Origin: Phascolomyces articulosus
Taxonomy: Eukaryota; Mucoromycota; Mucoromycetes; Mucorales; Lichtheimiaceae
Reading direction: 5' to 3'
NCBI GenBank assembly: GCA_025677815.1
Contig: JAIXMP010000002.1
Span: 186,001-250,000, forward strand
Length of the DNA: 64,000 nucleotides
In this document: positions 10,803-23,000 of the stretch, one piece after another
How positions within the stretch are numbered: position 1 is the first letter of the stretch
Layout of the letters: every line of letters begins with the position of its first letter
Made by a program: the position numbers and the translations under genes
Notes under the pieces: model-generated
Database searches by the model: none
What the model was told of the DNA's origin: nothing
The model's input: only the letters and a program-made list of their open reading frames with translations

Positions 10803-13800
10803 TTATACAGCATACAAATTTAAAAATCGGCTCATGGATGATTTGGTAGGTGTTCGTACCGTCAACACAATATTATCATCCGTTACATTGCCATGTAATA
10901 ATACTTGATCTCCTTCTTGGGCTGCAATGAATTCTTGACCAATGACTTGTACAATATAAAAATTCCATTGAGATGATATCAATTTTGTAATGGTATCCAT
11001 TGGATAATGTTCCTCCACTGTGGTTTCATGTTCAATTGAGTATTTTAGCCATAGCTCTCCAAATGACTCTGTATCTAATAACTCCTCTTCTGCAGATTGT
11101 CCAAGTTCCAGAGCCATCAAACTTGCAACCATAGATTCCTGTTGTTATTATTAATTTATATGAGTCTATAATTATTATGAACCATGATGACGATAAAAAA
11201 CGATCATAGAAAAAATACTAACCTCTGCAGAGACGATATTCTTCTTTCGGTATCCAGAATTGGATAACTCTTTCTGCCGTGCTTGTTGGATAGGTCGCTT
11301 TTCTTGTCGTCGCTTTGAAGTCATTGGAGAGTAGGATTTTACTTCATTAATATTGCCGAATGATTGTGCACTTGAAGCTAGATACAGTTCATGTTCATCA
11401 AATTAGCTTAGGAAGTCTGTCTTTGAAGAAAAATGATGAATTAGGTGTGATCAAATGTTATATAAACACTAACTATCTTCGTCCATGAATTGACTTGGTT
11501 TCTGAGGTCGATTTGGATTGGCAAGCAACTAAACATATATTGGTTACGGTACATTAGAAAATTGGAGGTCCAAAAAATATACTCATTATCCAGCAATTTT
11601 ACCTTTGTAGGGCCAGCCAAAGAGTTCACCATATTGGTATCTTTTAACATTTTCTCAAACTGAGAATCTTCTATCATATCAAGCATTTCACGAGCAATCT
11701 ATTCCACATCATATAATGGTTTTGTTAATTAAAAAGTAGAGCTTATAAATAATCAAGTTGGAATGGTATACGAAAAAGAATAAAAGATTATTTTACATAC
11801 AATTTGCTTTTCAAACACTGGGGAGCGTCTAAACATATTCAATATTTCTTTTAAATCTGCATGCCAAGTCTTGGATCGAGTCATACAGTGTTTTATTGCC
11901 TGCAACGCATGTAATTGTTGGAAATCATCTAAAAGAGATGTGAGGTATACCATAATCATCCATTAATAAAAATCATCATCATCATAGAGTATATAATTCC
12001 ATGTCTTCTACCTTTTATAATCATGATCCATTTTTGTAATTGCCACATTGCATCAGCTTCTGAACATGTTGAACATAGATAGGCGTATTCGCCAAGACTC
12101 TATTATGTTATATAATTATCGTTGGATAAATGAAAGAAAAATATAGAATAATATATCCTACGTCATAAACCATTTAACAGATATCAACACCTCCATGCTA
12201 ACTTACAGAAAATGCAAGATCCAGTAATACAGGTGAAAAATGATCTTGGTTATTGGTTTTCAAAACTTTGTAAAACGAAGAAACAGCTGTGTCTCGGAGC
12301 TCGGTCGATTCGATTTCATCTTCAAGTTCTGTAGAAAATAATATAAATGGATTGAGTTCCTCGAGGATGAATATAATTAGGTATGTGTCAAGTAAAAAGA
12401 AAAAGTTAAAACGTACCATTCTTTATTCGTTCACATATGGTTGAAATATATTCCTCTTCTAAATTCTTCCTTATTGAGGATAATATAGGAATGACTGTTT
12501 CTAGATACCATGAACCTACAACCTCTGTATATGTCAAATCAAAACTGTTAAGTGTTGATACTAGCAGTGCTCGAAATTAGCCAAAAGTTAGCATTCATAT
12601 GTTTTCTATTCATTTTTTTTTTAAAAAAGGATATAAATTGAGTTTATCCAAAAACCAGTATGCAATTCTTGTTTGAACGACTGGTCCTGGATTATTTTCC
12701 ATAGCCTTTATGATTTTTGGTGCAATTGCATGTAACATGGTGGATTCTTTTACGACTTGGTCCAGTATATCCAATGCCTATTCCAATCCATTTTTTAAAA
12801 AAGAACAGGGATTTTTTAGTAAATGGTTAAAATTTTCAATATATTAAGCAAATAACATAAACCAAGAAAAAAATAATAACCTTAAATGCCAATGTATTAT
12901 CATCACCAGCAATTTCAATAGCATCGACTAATAATGATCCATCACGCCACTCTTCTAACCATAGATTTTGATCTGTTTCTCCCATACCGAGTAATCCCAA
13001 ATATTTCAAGTTGTGATTTGTCGATCTTATAAAACTATCCAAAATTTGGAAAGGATTTCGATCTTCTGTAGAAACCATACTTTCCAGGAACAAAGTATCC
13101 ATACTATTTAACAGTCGGATACATTCAAGTATAACAGCTAATATATGTAAAAAAAAAAAATGGATAGTGATATTTACATCAGGGTCATAACTAAAAATAT
13201 ACGTATTTTGTTCACTTTTTTTTTTTACGTTAATTTACCATAGGCTGCATCTACTTTTCGTGCCACAAGAGATAGACATTCTGTCGTAAGATGATATAAT
13301 TCCTGCTGAGATCTATAGATTAAATATAATTAAATATCAGGGGAAAAAATCACCCACATATACAATACTTTTAACACACATGATCCATAATAACATACCC
13401 CACACCATGTTTGATATAGGTACCCAATATTTGTAAACAAGCAACTTGAGCCCAAGGCGCAGATACACCATGGTATTGAAACGCTCGAGGCGTATTACTT
13501 TTCATAACCTGATTCATAATCTGCATAAATACAGATAACATATCTTCATAATGTTCAGCTTCCTCCTGACCCTAATATACACAGTGAATTAATATCGGTC
13601 CAATAATCTCCTGTAATAAAATGTAATTCATGACGTTCTGAAAAAAAAAGGATATGTGCGACTTACTTTACAAAGAATCTCTTTCCATATGGATAAGCCA
13701 ACAAAAACAACACTTTGATCCTTATCCACAAGTACTCCACGAAAGAATGGTTCTACACGATCGATCAGGTCTGGAGATCTTTGATACATACAAAAAAGCG

Positions 13801-14825
13801 CAAGTGCTGCTTTTCGACGAACCATTTGTCTAATGAATATATAAAAATTTAGGAGGGTCGCTTTATAGTAGATCTAATAAATTCATATATATATGACATA
13901 ACACTTACTTTGGAAAATCCATAGATGCGATAACAGAATCCAACACAGTACTTTGCATTTCTTCATGGTGTAAATAGCAAATTGTATTCAAAGCAGCACA
14001 GCGATCTAAAAAGTTTGGACTTTTTAAATCCTAAAGTAAGTAGTTAAAAAGTGAGTTTTTTATGCCATCCAAGAACCCTCAATCCATCCATTCATCTAGC
14101 ATCTTATCATGTTTTTCGAATAGTACTAAAAATGTTGGCTGAGATAATAAAATAAAATAAGATCATACTCTTTGTAAAGTGTTGATTAACATGATACCAA
14201 GGTCATGGTTGTCCCGTAGAAACAATGTACAGGCCAAGTAACCTAATTATATAATCAGAATACCGTTTAGTATTCAGATTTTTATCTCCTCTCATCTCAA
14301 AATTTGTTGTTATCTATCATATATCCCAATTTACCTACTCTACGTTCAGTAGCAGTTTCTCCACTTTGTGAGGCCATAATTGCGTAAATAATACCAAAAT
14401 CAACATCATGGCCGAGCATAAAACAGTGAATTAACCGTATCAAATAATCTTTCATGCGTGCCTGAAATATATTTTATATTATCAGCTAAACTATTATCAA
14501 AAAAGAGAAACACGCTCATGATAATATAAAGCGATTTGAGCGATAAATACCGAAGAAACATCGGGTAACCCCATTTTGGACGACAAATTAGTTAGTTCAT
14601 CCGTGACATGAGAATGTTCTTCCTAAATCAAAGAATATATAAGTTCGAAGACAACACCTTTTTCCAACCATATGTTTGTTTATATATATATCCTGTTCAT
14701 TGTGCGAATGCTTCTCTTACCGCTTTACTTTTAGCTTCAGTTACTCGTTTCAAAAAGGAATAAAATTCAGGACTTTGTCCTGATGCAAGAAATTCTGAAG
14801 TAAATAACGATTGGACACGCGCCAT
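10803..14825 (-). CDS. AP-4 adaptor complex epsilon subunit
   Basis: Large adaptin of the AP-4 coat, which sorts cargo at the trans-Golgi. Many small exons run from the ATG at 14825 (MARVQSLFTSEFLASG). Diagnostic trunk segments follow in order: EEHSHVTDELTNLSSKMG, ARMKDYLIRLIHCFMLGHD, RRVGYLACTLFLRDN, LKSPNFLDRCAALNTICYL and MVRRKAALALFCMYQRSPD. The last exon (to 10803) is an ear-type domain with ELWLKYSIEHETTVEEHYP. The alpha-solenoid is closest in character to epsilon rather than gamma adaptin: the A-x-M-K-D-Y-L-I-R-L block and the E-R-R-V-G-Y-L-A block. I count roughly 16-18 exons; individual boundaries near 11.2-12.6 kb are not all resolved. AP-4 is absent from Dikarya, so this gene is useful for placing the organism. 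Confidence 0.85.
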
Positions 14826-14829
14826 GAAA

Positions 14830-15372
14830 ATGGTAGAAAAGAAAACTTACTAAAGAAAAAAAAAGAGAAACCTTGAATCATGCTGTAACAATGATAGGCT
14901 TTAAATATCCCCGCCAGAATAAAATTAAAGGTCATGCGTAAGGATTTGATCACGTGGATTGTTGTGTATAATTGTTATGGTTAATTAATCATCTATTGTT
15001 GAGTAGCTATTCAATTAATATTAATGAATAATACATTCCAGCAATTTTTTTAAGTATCCCTCTATTATTAGAGACCAATGAATACCTATCACAAGTACAG
15101 TATATGATAACATTAGAGTAATCTAATACTTAATGCACCTTTAGATTATCGAAAAAAAAGATCATAATGTAGTTTTTGTCCACATATAAATATGGTGGAC
15201 TGTAGGAAACAATGCAACATTACTCGGTGAGAATTTACTGGGACAGTAGGACATAGTTAAACACACCCATCAGCGATCCAGGTCAGGCTTCTATTTTATT
15301 TTTTGGCACTTGAGCGAAACGCCTTTCTTTCATTCCTTCTTTTTATTTTTCTCTCCCGATATTTTCATATCA
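14830..15372. other. Intergenic upstream of the RING-ubiquitin cluster
   Basis: AT-rich. Contains the AP-4 epsilon 5' flank and, from about 15290, a pyrimidine-rich leader before the first RING-ubiquitin copy. Nothing else recognised. Confidence 0.5.
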
Positions 15373-17023
15373 ATGACAATGGTTTCTAAAATTGAGGTTC
15401 ATATTTCTGGTTCCCCTGAATTATTCTTCAATTACCTTACAAAAAAGATGAACCCCATAAATTACATCATGGATTATGTAGCAAAAAAGCTATCTGGTTC
15501 AACCCTTGGTCCTTACTAAAACTCTTGCACTCTCTATGTGATGGCATCAAAATCCATGGTTTTCAAAAATCTATGATCGACTATTACCTGTATGGAAAAA
15601 CACTCACCTATAGAGAATGCGCACCATATTATAAATACACAACTACAGGATCCAAAAAGATTGTTTTTCCAAAGGCAATCTGTGAGACCAGTCATCCACA
15701 GCCTACGAGAAAAAAAAAGTACTTATAAAATTGATTTTCTTATCTGCTATTCAAATGAGAGAAGAATTAGAAAATAGTAAGTTTAGTGAACATTCAAAAG
15801 TTTGACCAATATTTCTAATGATGGTATTCAAAGCGTGATACGTAATTTGAAAATAACACAAAAGGTGCAACGGAAACGTCGACACGTACCATCTCATTTT
15901 CAACAAAAACACGCAAAGGCCATGTATTCAGCATTACTCAGAACAATAGAAACATATTCACCATCGTCACTATCCATAATGACAGTAGTTATAGTTACTA
16001 CAGCTGTTCAAGAAAATGGCGATAATGTAGTCGTGGTAATGAAAAAGGATGCCACTGTAGGATACCTAAAAAATGAATTATACTTTTTGGGAAATGATGA
16101 TTCTCTACCTGTTGAAATCCAATTTTTATTCTTTGATTGTAGAGTTCTTGAACCTAATGATCAATGTCTTTGTGATTATAACGGTATCCATAATAACGCC
16201 ATACAATTGGTGCTGAAGTTAGTATCCGAAATTACGAAGTCATATTTATTGAGAGACTGGCGTTCGGCACAGTGTTCGCCTTATTCGTTAACACAAAAAA
16301 AAAAAAAAAAAGCAGACAGTGAAAAACCTAAAGTATACTATGCGTGGTTCACGGAACTTTTCACCGGATAACATAACTCTATTTTATGATGGTATGTGGT
16401 TGGAAGATGGATATTTGTTAAAACATTACATTAAGTGGACAAAAACGCGCTAAAGAAGGTATGGTTGCTCACATGATTGGTAGAGGAGGAGGTCCTGCTC
16501 TGTTTGCTGATGTATCTGACAACGGAGGTCAGTTTTTCTGATGATACACCAGAAGGTCGATGGTTCAATATCGATGCTAATATAGAAGTGGGTTGTGGAT
16601 GTACACCAGAGTAGCAAGCCATTTACATACGGCTTGGGATTGTTTGAACCGGACATGTCGTCACACAACGTCCTAATTGCGATAGCACTGAAGTAAATCA
16701 AGTAACTGGTAGTTTTGCAGAGTGCCAGCACAGAACTCCTGATGTAAAACTGGATGGCACAGAATTCAAGTTAGATTGAAAAAAGGTGCTTGAAGAAGAC
16801 AAGTTTCAAAGGTTTAATCCAAGCAATCAAGTACTCTGAAAAACTTTGGGAATTGAAATCAAGAAACTTATTGAAAATACGGAAGATCCATACTGTACAA
16901 TCTTTTTTTTTTTTGGAGGATATTAAAACCAAGACTTTGCCTTGTGAATATTACTTCCATTGCGACTATATTTCCAGCTAAAAATTGACGTGCCCCTACT
17001 GCGGACCTGCTTCTTGTGTCTAA
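15373..17023 (+). pseudogene. RING-ubiquitin fusion gene, dead copy 1
   Basis: Same domain order as the intact copies at 23.5-27.3 kb but broken. N-terminal UBL start: MTMVSKIEVHISGSPELF, then IMDYVAKKLSGSTLG, then a TAA at 15517-15519. It resumes in another frame with KSMIDYYLYGKTLTYRECA. The linker motif KVQRKRRHVPSHF and second UBL (VVIVTTAVQENGDNVVV to NAIQLVLKLV) lie at 15860-16220. The third (ubiquitin) domain is largely deleted or scrambled around an A run at 16292-16308. The GGGPALFADVSDNGG block is at 16490-16530. The RING remnant at 16885-17020 has CTIF instead of CTIC, CEY in place of C-G-H, and an in-frame stop before KLTCPYCG. It cannot encode a working RING. Confidence 0.85.
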
Positions 17024-17246
17024 TGATTACCGTATCTTGAATTCAGCTATACATTCTTCCTTTATCTTTTGTATATGTACTATTTAATATAGTGTTTGAC
17101 AAATAAAATAGCATTCTCCTTTGTCAATGGTAAGTATCTGGGTGGAATAATACAGCGTACAAGAGTGTTTTATATAGATATTATAAACTGCAAACCAAAA
17201 ATTATATCAGATCCACTGATATACTCATCAACCCAAATTACTACTA

Positions 17247-18391
17247 TTTTCAATAAAATATTATATTTATGCAGACCAGCTACTATATGTGATTTTTATT
17301 TAGATATTCTGTCTATTTAATGAGGAAAGGAAGGGAGGTGGTATAATTCACATGTGATATGTGTTTTTATTTATGGGCAGAGGGTAACGGTATATTTATT
17401 GGCTTTGCATCCAAATGTACTCTTGGCATCATCATATGCGTAACTATAGGCATCGGGACAACCAGACTTGAACTTGTCAGCATATTCACTTGCTTTACAC
17501 TTGTCAGGAGAATTATATTCACCAGTACAACAATATTCATCGGTACCAAAAGCAGCACAGGCACTCTTACATGAACCATCATCACCCTTCAATTCGTCAG
17601 GACATGTTGGTAAGCTTGAACAAGTAGGTGAACCACAGTTGTAACCGTCACCATTACCAGATTGACCTTCAGGCTCGATACTCATGGGTAAATTGAAACC
17701 ATCGACAAATGAAATATCATAGAAATCACTTCCTTCATAACCCTTGAATAAGAATTCGGCAAGAGAGACAGCAGAACCATACGAACTACAGTCACCACCA
17801 GCGCAACCCCATATGCGACCCGCCCAGTTGGAGTCCACCTGAAATTCATGAGATGAACCAGCAGAAATATCTTGAGATTCTTGATCACCACCACCATTGG
17901 TTAGCTTGAAGACTTTAAGGTTGCTACTACAACTATTTTTGACAGTAACTGTGACATCGCCGCCACTTGATGAAGTAGAATTACTACTACTATTAGAAGA
18001 GGATGGACCGGAAGATGAAGAAGAAGCAGTAGCAGATCCGCCAGCGGATTGAGAAGAAGATGAAGATGAAGCGGAAGCAGATGCTGTTGGAGTAGAAGAA
18101 GGAGAAGCGACAGAAGAAGATGTGGAATTGGTAGGAGCAGCCAAGCTAACGCCAGCGAAAGCAAGGATAGCAGCAATCTTAATAATGTTCATCATATTTG
18201 TTGGATATATAATAAGTATATGTATATGTGATAATAAAGTCGATCAATAAAAAAAAAGTCGAAACAAGTCCCTGAGCCGCCTTTTTATATTCATTTCCGT
18301 GTACCTGAAATAATATAACCGACCAACGAATCACATCAACTTGTGCCGAGAAGTAAATAGTCTTGTGGTTCGTAAAGTAAGCAAAACCATC
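17247..18391 (+). repeat. Left arm of a 1,145-bp inverted repeat
   Basis: This arm and 19899-21043 are reverse complements. In every stretch compared by eye (125 bp 3' flank, coding region, 196 bp 5' flank) I found no mismatch, and the arms have equal length, including the nine-base A/T run near 18250. Homology ends abruptly at both edges: at 17246 against 21044, and at 18392 against 19898. Each arm contains one complete thaumatin-like gene. Confidence 0.93.
17371..18195 (-). CDS. Secreted thaumatin-like protein, copy A
   Basis: Intronless, 274 aa, identical in sequence to the copy at 20095-20919. Residues 1-19 form a signal peptide (MMNIIKIAAILAFAGVSLAA). Residues about 22-80 are Ser/Thr/Ala-rich, likely O-glycosylated. 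The thaumatin fold runs from VTVTVKNSCSSNLKVFKL to the C-terminus. It has the family pattern of an NWAGRIWGC segment, a Ser/Pro-rich C-x4-C block (CGSPTCSSLPTCP), CKSACAAFGTDEYCC and a terminal YTVTLCP. Fungal thaumatin-like proteins act at cell walls, some as beta-glucan-binding or glucanase-like proteins; the role here is inference. A TATA box (TTTTATA on the plus strand near 18282) lies about 90 bp before the ATG. Its 3' end faces the 3' end of the dead RING-ubiquitin copy 1. Confidence 0.93.
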   Translation of the reverse strand: MMNIIKIAAILAFAGVSLAAPTNSTSSSVASPSSTPTASASASSSSSSQSAGGSATASSSSSGPSSSNSSSNSTSSSGGDVTVTVKNSCSSNLKVFKLTNGGGDQESQDISAGSSHEFQVDSNWAGRIWGCAGGDCSSYGSAVSLAEFLFKGYEGSDFYDISFVDGFNLPMSIEPEGQSGNGDGYNCGSPTCSSLPTCPDELKGDDGSCKSACAAFGTDEYCCTGEYNSPDKCKASEYADKFKSGCPDAYSYAYDDAKSTFGCKANKYTVTLCP

Positions 18392-19898
18392 ATCTGGAAA
18401 AAAGAATATATAGATGGAGCTGTAATTTGATCTATAATGTTTCAGAAATTTAATTTGTTGGGTATAGTTTTCATTCTGTTGACTTTAACATGTTGATCAT
18501 CTCCTACTGAACGTAAGATGGCCCTAGCCCAGCTTTTGAATTCGAATTTCTAAAACAAGTTCTTTATTTTAATTCAGGTAACAATTACTTGTTACCGGGT
18601 AAACGAATACAATGGACTGAACTTTTTTTTAAAAAGAGAAATAAGGGCTGTGGATTGGTTTACAGGGGTTTTCACTCATGAAATAAAATGCTTGGCACTT
18701 TGGGCCCATTGGCCTTGAACTACGTAGAAATTTCATGTGGAGAAAAAATATACATATGAATCAAACTCATCGAGGGAAAGCTCTGTAGTAGCGGCTACAA
18801 CCGCAATGGTGGATAATGACAAAATTACGTTGAAACTAATGGTGATAATGACGTTATTGTATTGAAAACTACTTCGTCATTCATAAAAAAAAAAGTTGGG
18901 CACGTTTTCATATATATAAGGTAATGCATATATATTCTTTTTGTATATTATCCATCAATAAAAAAATCTATCGGATTATAGATGCGACGTAACAATATAA
19001 TGGGACATTTGGGGGGGTTTTTTAACATCGATTCTGTTCCCAATCCATGCAGCTTCATTGTCTAGAACACTTGTTACACTGCTAGTAGCACTGATTCTCC
19101 GCTGCTGCATTGGCTCAACACAATTGCATCCGTGTAATATCATTACGTCGGATATTCTCAAAAATCCAATAGTGATTTGGCTATATTGACTTATTTTTTT
19201 TTTTTTTTTTTTTTGCAATTTAATAAACATTTAGACAGATAGTATGCTATTTAGTTTATAAGATAGTAATCTTTTTATATGGATCACGTACAGTTTTTAT
19301 GAGAAATATTTTTACCAAATTCATACGCAAATGCTTAATAAAATTGGCATAAAAACCAAAATAGAATCTAATAATATTTGAATGATACATTGGAGTTTTT
19401 TTTCTATTAGAAATACGTATTCTCCTGTTAAAGAAGTTGCCAAAAACAATCAAGGTACGTAATAATATGTTTGTTTATCCTACTGCTACATAGCACGACC
19501 AATATGCAATTTAGTCCATCCAAAGCTGGTGATGTTGCAAGATATATGATATCAGTTATTACTTGTTTCATGTCATTGATTTAATAGCAATCGATAATTC
19601 TTGTTTCGCCAAGAGTAGGACACTATATTATAAAATCAAGCATGCAACAACATCTTAAACTAAACACGCTGAGTATATTTAGATATAGTCGATCTGACGA
19701 TCTTTCTTTTCATGGGTTACTCTATTATTTTCGAAAAATTCGAATTCAAAAGAAAATCACGGGTTTTTTCATCCAATAAAAAACAAATCTTTTAAAAAAT
19801 ATGTCTTAAAAAAAAGAGTAATAAAATATATTTAAAACAGAAACAAAATACATCATTCCTGGACTTGGCAGCTAAATTTATTTGATACAATAATATCG
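18392..19898. other. Spacer between the inverted-repeat arms
   Basis: 1,507 bp of unique AT-rich sequence with no convincing gene. It lies between the two divergent thaumatin promoters and has a T run at about 19194-19214. No transposase or terminal repeats were recognised. Confidence 0.6.
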
Positions 19899-20000
19899 GA
19901 TGGTTTTGCTTACTTTACGAACCACAAGACTATTTACTTCTCGGCACAAGTTGATGTGATTCGTTGGTCGGTTATATTATTTCAGGTACACGGAAATGAA

Positions 20001-20007
20001 TATAAAA
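20001..20007 (+). promoter_or_regulatory. TATA box of the thaumatin-like gene, copy B
   Basis: TATAAAA 88 bp before the ATG at 20095. The identical element is mirrored before copy A because it lies inside the repeat arm. Confidence 0.6.
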
Positions 20008-20094
20008 AGGCGGCTCAGGGACTTGTTTCGACTTTTTTTTTATTGATCGACTTTATTATCACATATACATATACTTATTATATATCCAACAAAT

Positions 20095-20919
20095 ATGATG
20101 AACATTATTAAGATTGCTGCTATCCTTGCTTTCGCTGGCGTTAGCTTGGCTGCTCCTACCAATTCCACATCTTCTTCTGTCGCTTCTCCTTCTTCTACTC
20201 CAACAGCATCTGCTTCCGCTTCATCTTCATCTTCTTCTCAATCCGCTGGCGGATCTGCTACTGCTTCTTCTTCATCTTCCGGTCCATCCTCTTCTAATAG
20301 TAGTAGTAATTCTACTTCATCAAGTGGCGGCGATGTCACAGTTACTGTCAAAAATAGTTGTAGTAGCAACCTTAAAGTCTTCAAGCTAACCAATGGTGGT
20401 GGTGATCAAGAATCTCAAGATATTTCTGCTGGTTCATCTCATGAATTTCAGGTGGACTCCAACTGGGCGGGTCGCATATGGGGTTGCGCTGGTGGTGACT
20501 GTAGTTCGTATGGTTCTGCTGTCTCTCTTGCCGAATTCTTATTCAAGGGTTATGAAGGAAGTGATTTCTATGATATTTCATTTGTCGATGGTTTCAATTT
20601 ACCCATGAGTATCGAGCCTGAAGGTCAATCTGGTAATGGTGACGGTTACAACTGTGGTTCACCTACTTGTTCAAGCTTACCAACATGTCCTGACGAATTG
20701 AAGGGTGATGATGGTTCATGTAAGAGTGCCTGTGCTGCTTTTGGTACCGATGAATATTGTTGTACTGGTGAATATAATTCTCCTGACAAGTGTAAAGCAA
20801 GTGAATATGCTGACAAGTTCAAGTCTGGTTGTCCCGATGCCTATAGTTACGCATATGATGATGCCAAGAGTACATTTGGATGCAAAGCCAATAAATATAC
20901 CGTTACCCTCTGCCCATAA
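20095..20919 (+). CDS. Secreted thaumatin-like protein, copy B
   Basis: Protein identical to copy A (274 aa). All overlapping open frames are also identical between the copies, so the coding DNA itself must be the same. Signal peptide, Ser-rich linker and a Cys-rich thaumatin domain with about 16 cysteines. It shares the full 196-bp upstream region with copy A, so both should respond to the same signals, transcribed divergently from the 1.5-kb spacer. Its 3' end faces the 3' end of the dead RING-ubiquitin copy 2, a mirror image of the arrangement on the left. Confidence 0.93.
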   Translation: MMNIIKIAAILAFAGVSLAAPTNSTSSSVASPSSTPTASASASSSSSSQSAGGSATASSSSSGPSSSNSSSNSTSSSGGDVTVTVKNSCSSNLKVFKLTNGGGDQESQDISAGSSHEFQVDSNWAGRIWGCAGGDCSSYGSAVSLAEFLFKGYEGSDFYDISFVDGFNLPMSIEPEGQSGNGDGYNCGSPTCSSLPTCPDELKGDDGSCKSACAAFGTDEYCCTGEYNSPDKCKASEYADKFKSGCPDAYSYAYDDAKSTFGCKANKYTVTLCP

Positions 20920-21216
20920 ATAAAAACACATATCACATGTGAATTATACCACCTCCCTTCCTTTCCTCATTAAATAGACAGAATATCTAAATAAAAATCA
21001 CATATAGTAGCTGGTCTGCATAAATATAATATTTTATTGAAAAGCACAACGTATAATATATTGTGCGCCAATACGTATGCTTATTTTATGAGATTAAATG
21101 TATTTCCATGTTTACTGACATATGTATACAATTCTCAACAATTACAATAACATATTAATGCGTTGCTGGGGTAAACAGTAAAAAAGGATGGAAGTAATTA
21201 ATAAATTCGGTATCAA

Positions 21217-22060
21217 TTAAAGACGCGAAACAGCAGCATGCCAATTAGGGCATGTGAGTCTCCAACGGGTGATACAATCACCATGGAACTGATGATCGCA
21301 GGGTAAAGTCGTTGAATTTTTATTATCCTCCAAACAAATAATACACGATTGATATGTTGTATTATCAGAAAATCTCTTTGGTTCAATTCCCAAACATTAT
21401 CAGGCTACCTGTTTACATAGGCTATATCATTGATACCGGTCCTCCTGTAGCACCTTTTTCCCATTCGACTTGAACTCTCTACCTTCCTGTTTGACGCCAT
21501 GGATTCTGTATTGACAATTTATAAAGCCAACGATTACCACCTTCACATTTGTGCTTCTACAGTTAGAACATATTGTAAACGACTTTCCCAATTCATATAA
21601 CCCCATGCAATGAATAAATAATATGACCCTGTACCCTGGCCTACATTCGCAGTCCACCTTGATATTAATACTACTGTCGACCATCTGCTAGGGGGTTCAT
21701 TATCTGAAAGCTCGATCTTTCAAAGTTCTCGGGAGTCGGATAAATCGGTGAGCATGGTTGAAGCCCCTGCACCATCAAGTATTTGTACCATAACATATAC
21801 TGTCGATCCTTTTTCAATATCATACATAGTGAGTTAGCTTTTGTCCATCTGCAAGTGCATTTCTGGCAAAAACAAGATAATTTTGTTTTGATGAAATCCC
21901 TTGTCTATCTTGGATCATGCACTTTAACTCATCCACTATTTGTGCTACGACGTCGATGTATACCTGGAATGTATTGTTGGTCTTAACAATTACAGTCGAC
22001 CTCCGCTTTTTGCACTTTGACAATTCCACGAAATTTGTTGCATTTTTAGGTAAGGTTTTG
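21217..22060 (-). pseudogene. RING-ubiquitin fusion gene, dead copy 2 (fragment)
   Basis: Only the C-terminal half remains. The ubiquitin-domain relic is YIDVVAQIVDELKCMIQDRQ followed by GISSKQNYLVFARN (about 21990-21870). The Cys-rich domain is INIKVDCECRPGYRVI, then CSNCRSTN, then [14 protein letters not shown] (about 21670-21480). The RING is CIICLEDN, then LPCDHQFHGDCITRWRLTCP (about 21340-21235). Frame jumps and stops separate these blocks, and the eighth zinc ligand is lost (CPNW instead of CPNC). The N-terminal UBL domains are not found upstream. Confidence 0.82.
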
Positions 22061-22299
22061 TAACATTTGGGAGTATAGGCATGTAGTATAATTATCAATA
22101 TCTTAACTGAAATTGTACAATACTCATACTGAATTACCATATTAAGGCAAATGACTCAAAAATAATAGGAAATAACAATGACAATCTAGAAAAACCAAAA
22201 ATTATATAAAAAACCATGCGTTTTTATAAAAATGGTGAAGATACCGATGAAAAACAGTACTTCTTACACATCTCATATTCAAATAAAATATCGTCGTCT

Positions 22300-23000
22300 A
22301 GTACTTGGGCCATACGCTTCCTTGATTAAGTACTTTTGGTATCCTCCACTAACTATTGCTTGTCTTTCGTTAACCGTTGACGAAATTGAATGCAGGTAGT
22401 ATCAAATGCATCAATAATGTTATCGTACTTTCCAATATTACAGTATCATCACTGAAAATTCCCCCGGCATTTTTAAAAAAATAGTTGGGTTGCATAGCTT
22501 CATTGGGATATAAGACGGTTTTTGCTCAATAAGAGGTGGTATGCTAAGATATAGGTGAATCACCCCATTGTTAATCAGATAAAACAATTTTGCTTAGCCC
22601 TGACAGGGGATTCGAGCAGCAAACGGGATTTCTGGATTTTCTTTTGTTATTATCTCCAAAATATCCTCCGTAATATTGCTAATACTGGTTGTTATGACCA
22701 TGAGAGCACTGAACCTTGTTTGGTTATTTGAAGGCAGTATTCATTAACGCGCAAATAAAACATGAGATCAACTGTATGTTGTATTTCGATTTAAGAAAGG
22801 GGCAAACCATGATCCTTGTATGAGAATGGTTCATGTACAGCATCGAACTTCATGAGATTTGGCCATACGGTTGGGATTACTTTATATTTATTAAGAGTAT
22901 CAAGTCCCACAAAATATCCTGTGTTGATAAAATACATTGAAAGATACAAAGTACGCCAAGATGTGAAAACTTACCAACGAATTTTTTTACAATAAAATTT
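22300..23000 (-). pseudogene. Decayed coding fragment, family not recognised
   Basis: The minus strand has stretches of protein-like composition broken by stops and frame changes: YFVGLDTLNKYKVIPTVWPN and MKFDAVHEPFSYKDHGLPLS (about 22950-22800), then ISNITEDILEIITKENPEIP and NNGVIHLYLSIPPLIEQKP (about 22700-22500). I could not assign a family. It sits between dead copy 2 and the intact RING-ubiquitin genes. Confidence 0.35.

Larger units (their letters stand above)
19899..21043 (-). repeat. Right arm of the 1,145-bp inverted repeat
   Basis: Reverse complement of 17247-18391, with the same abrupt ends and the same internal gene in opposite orientation. Confidence 0.93.
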
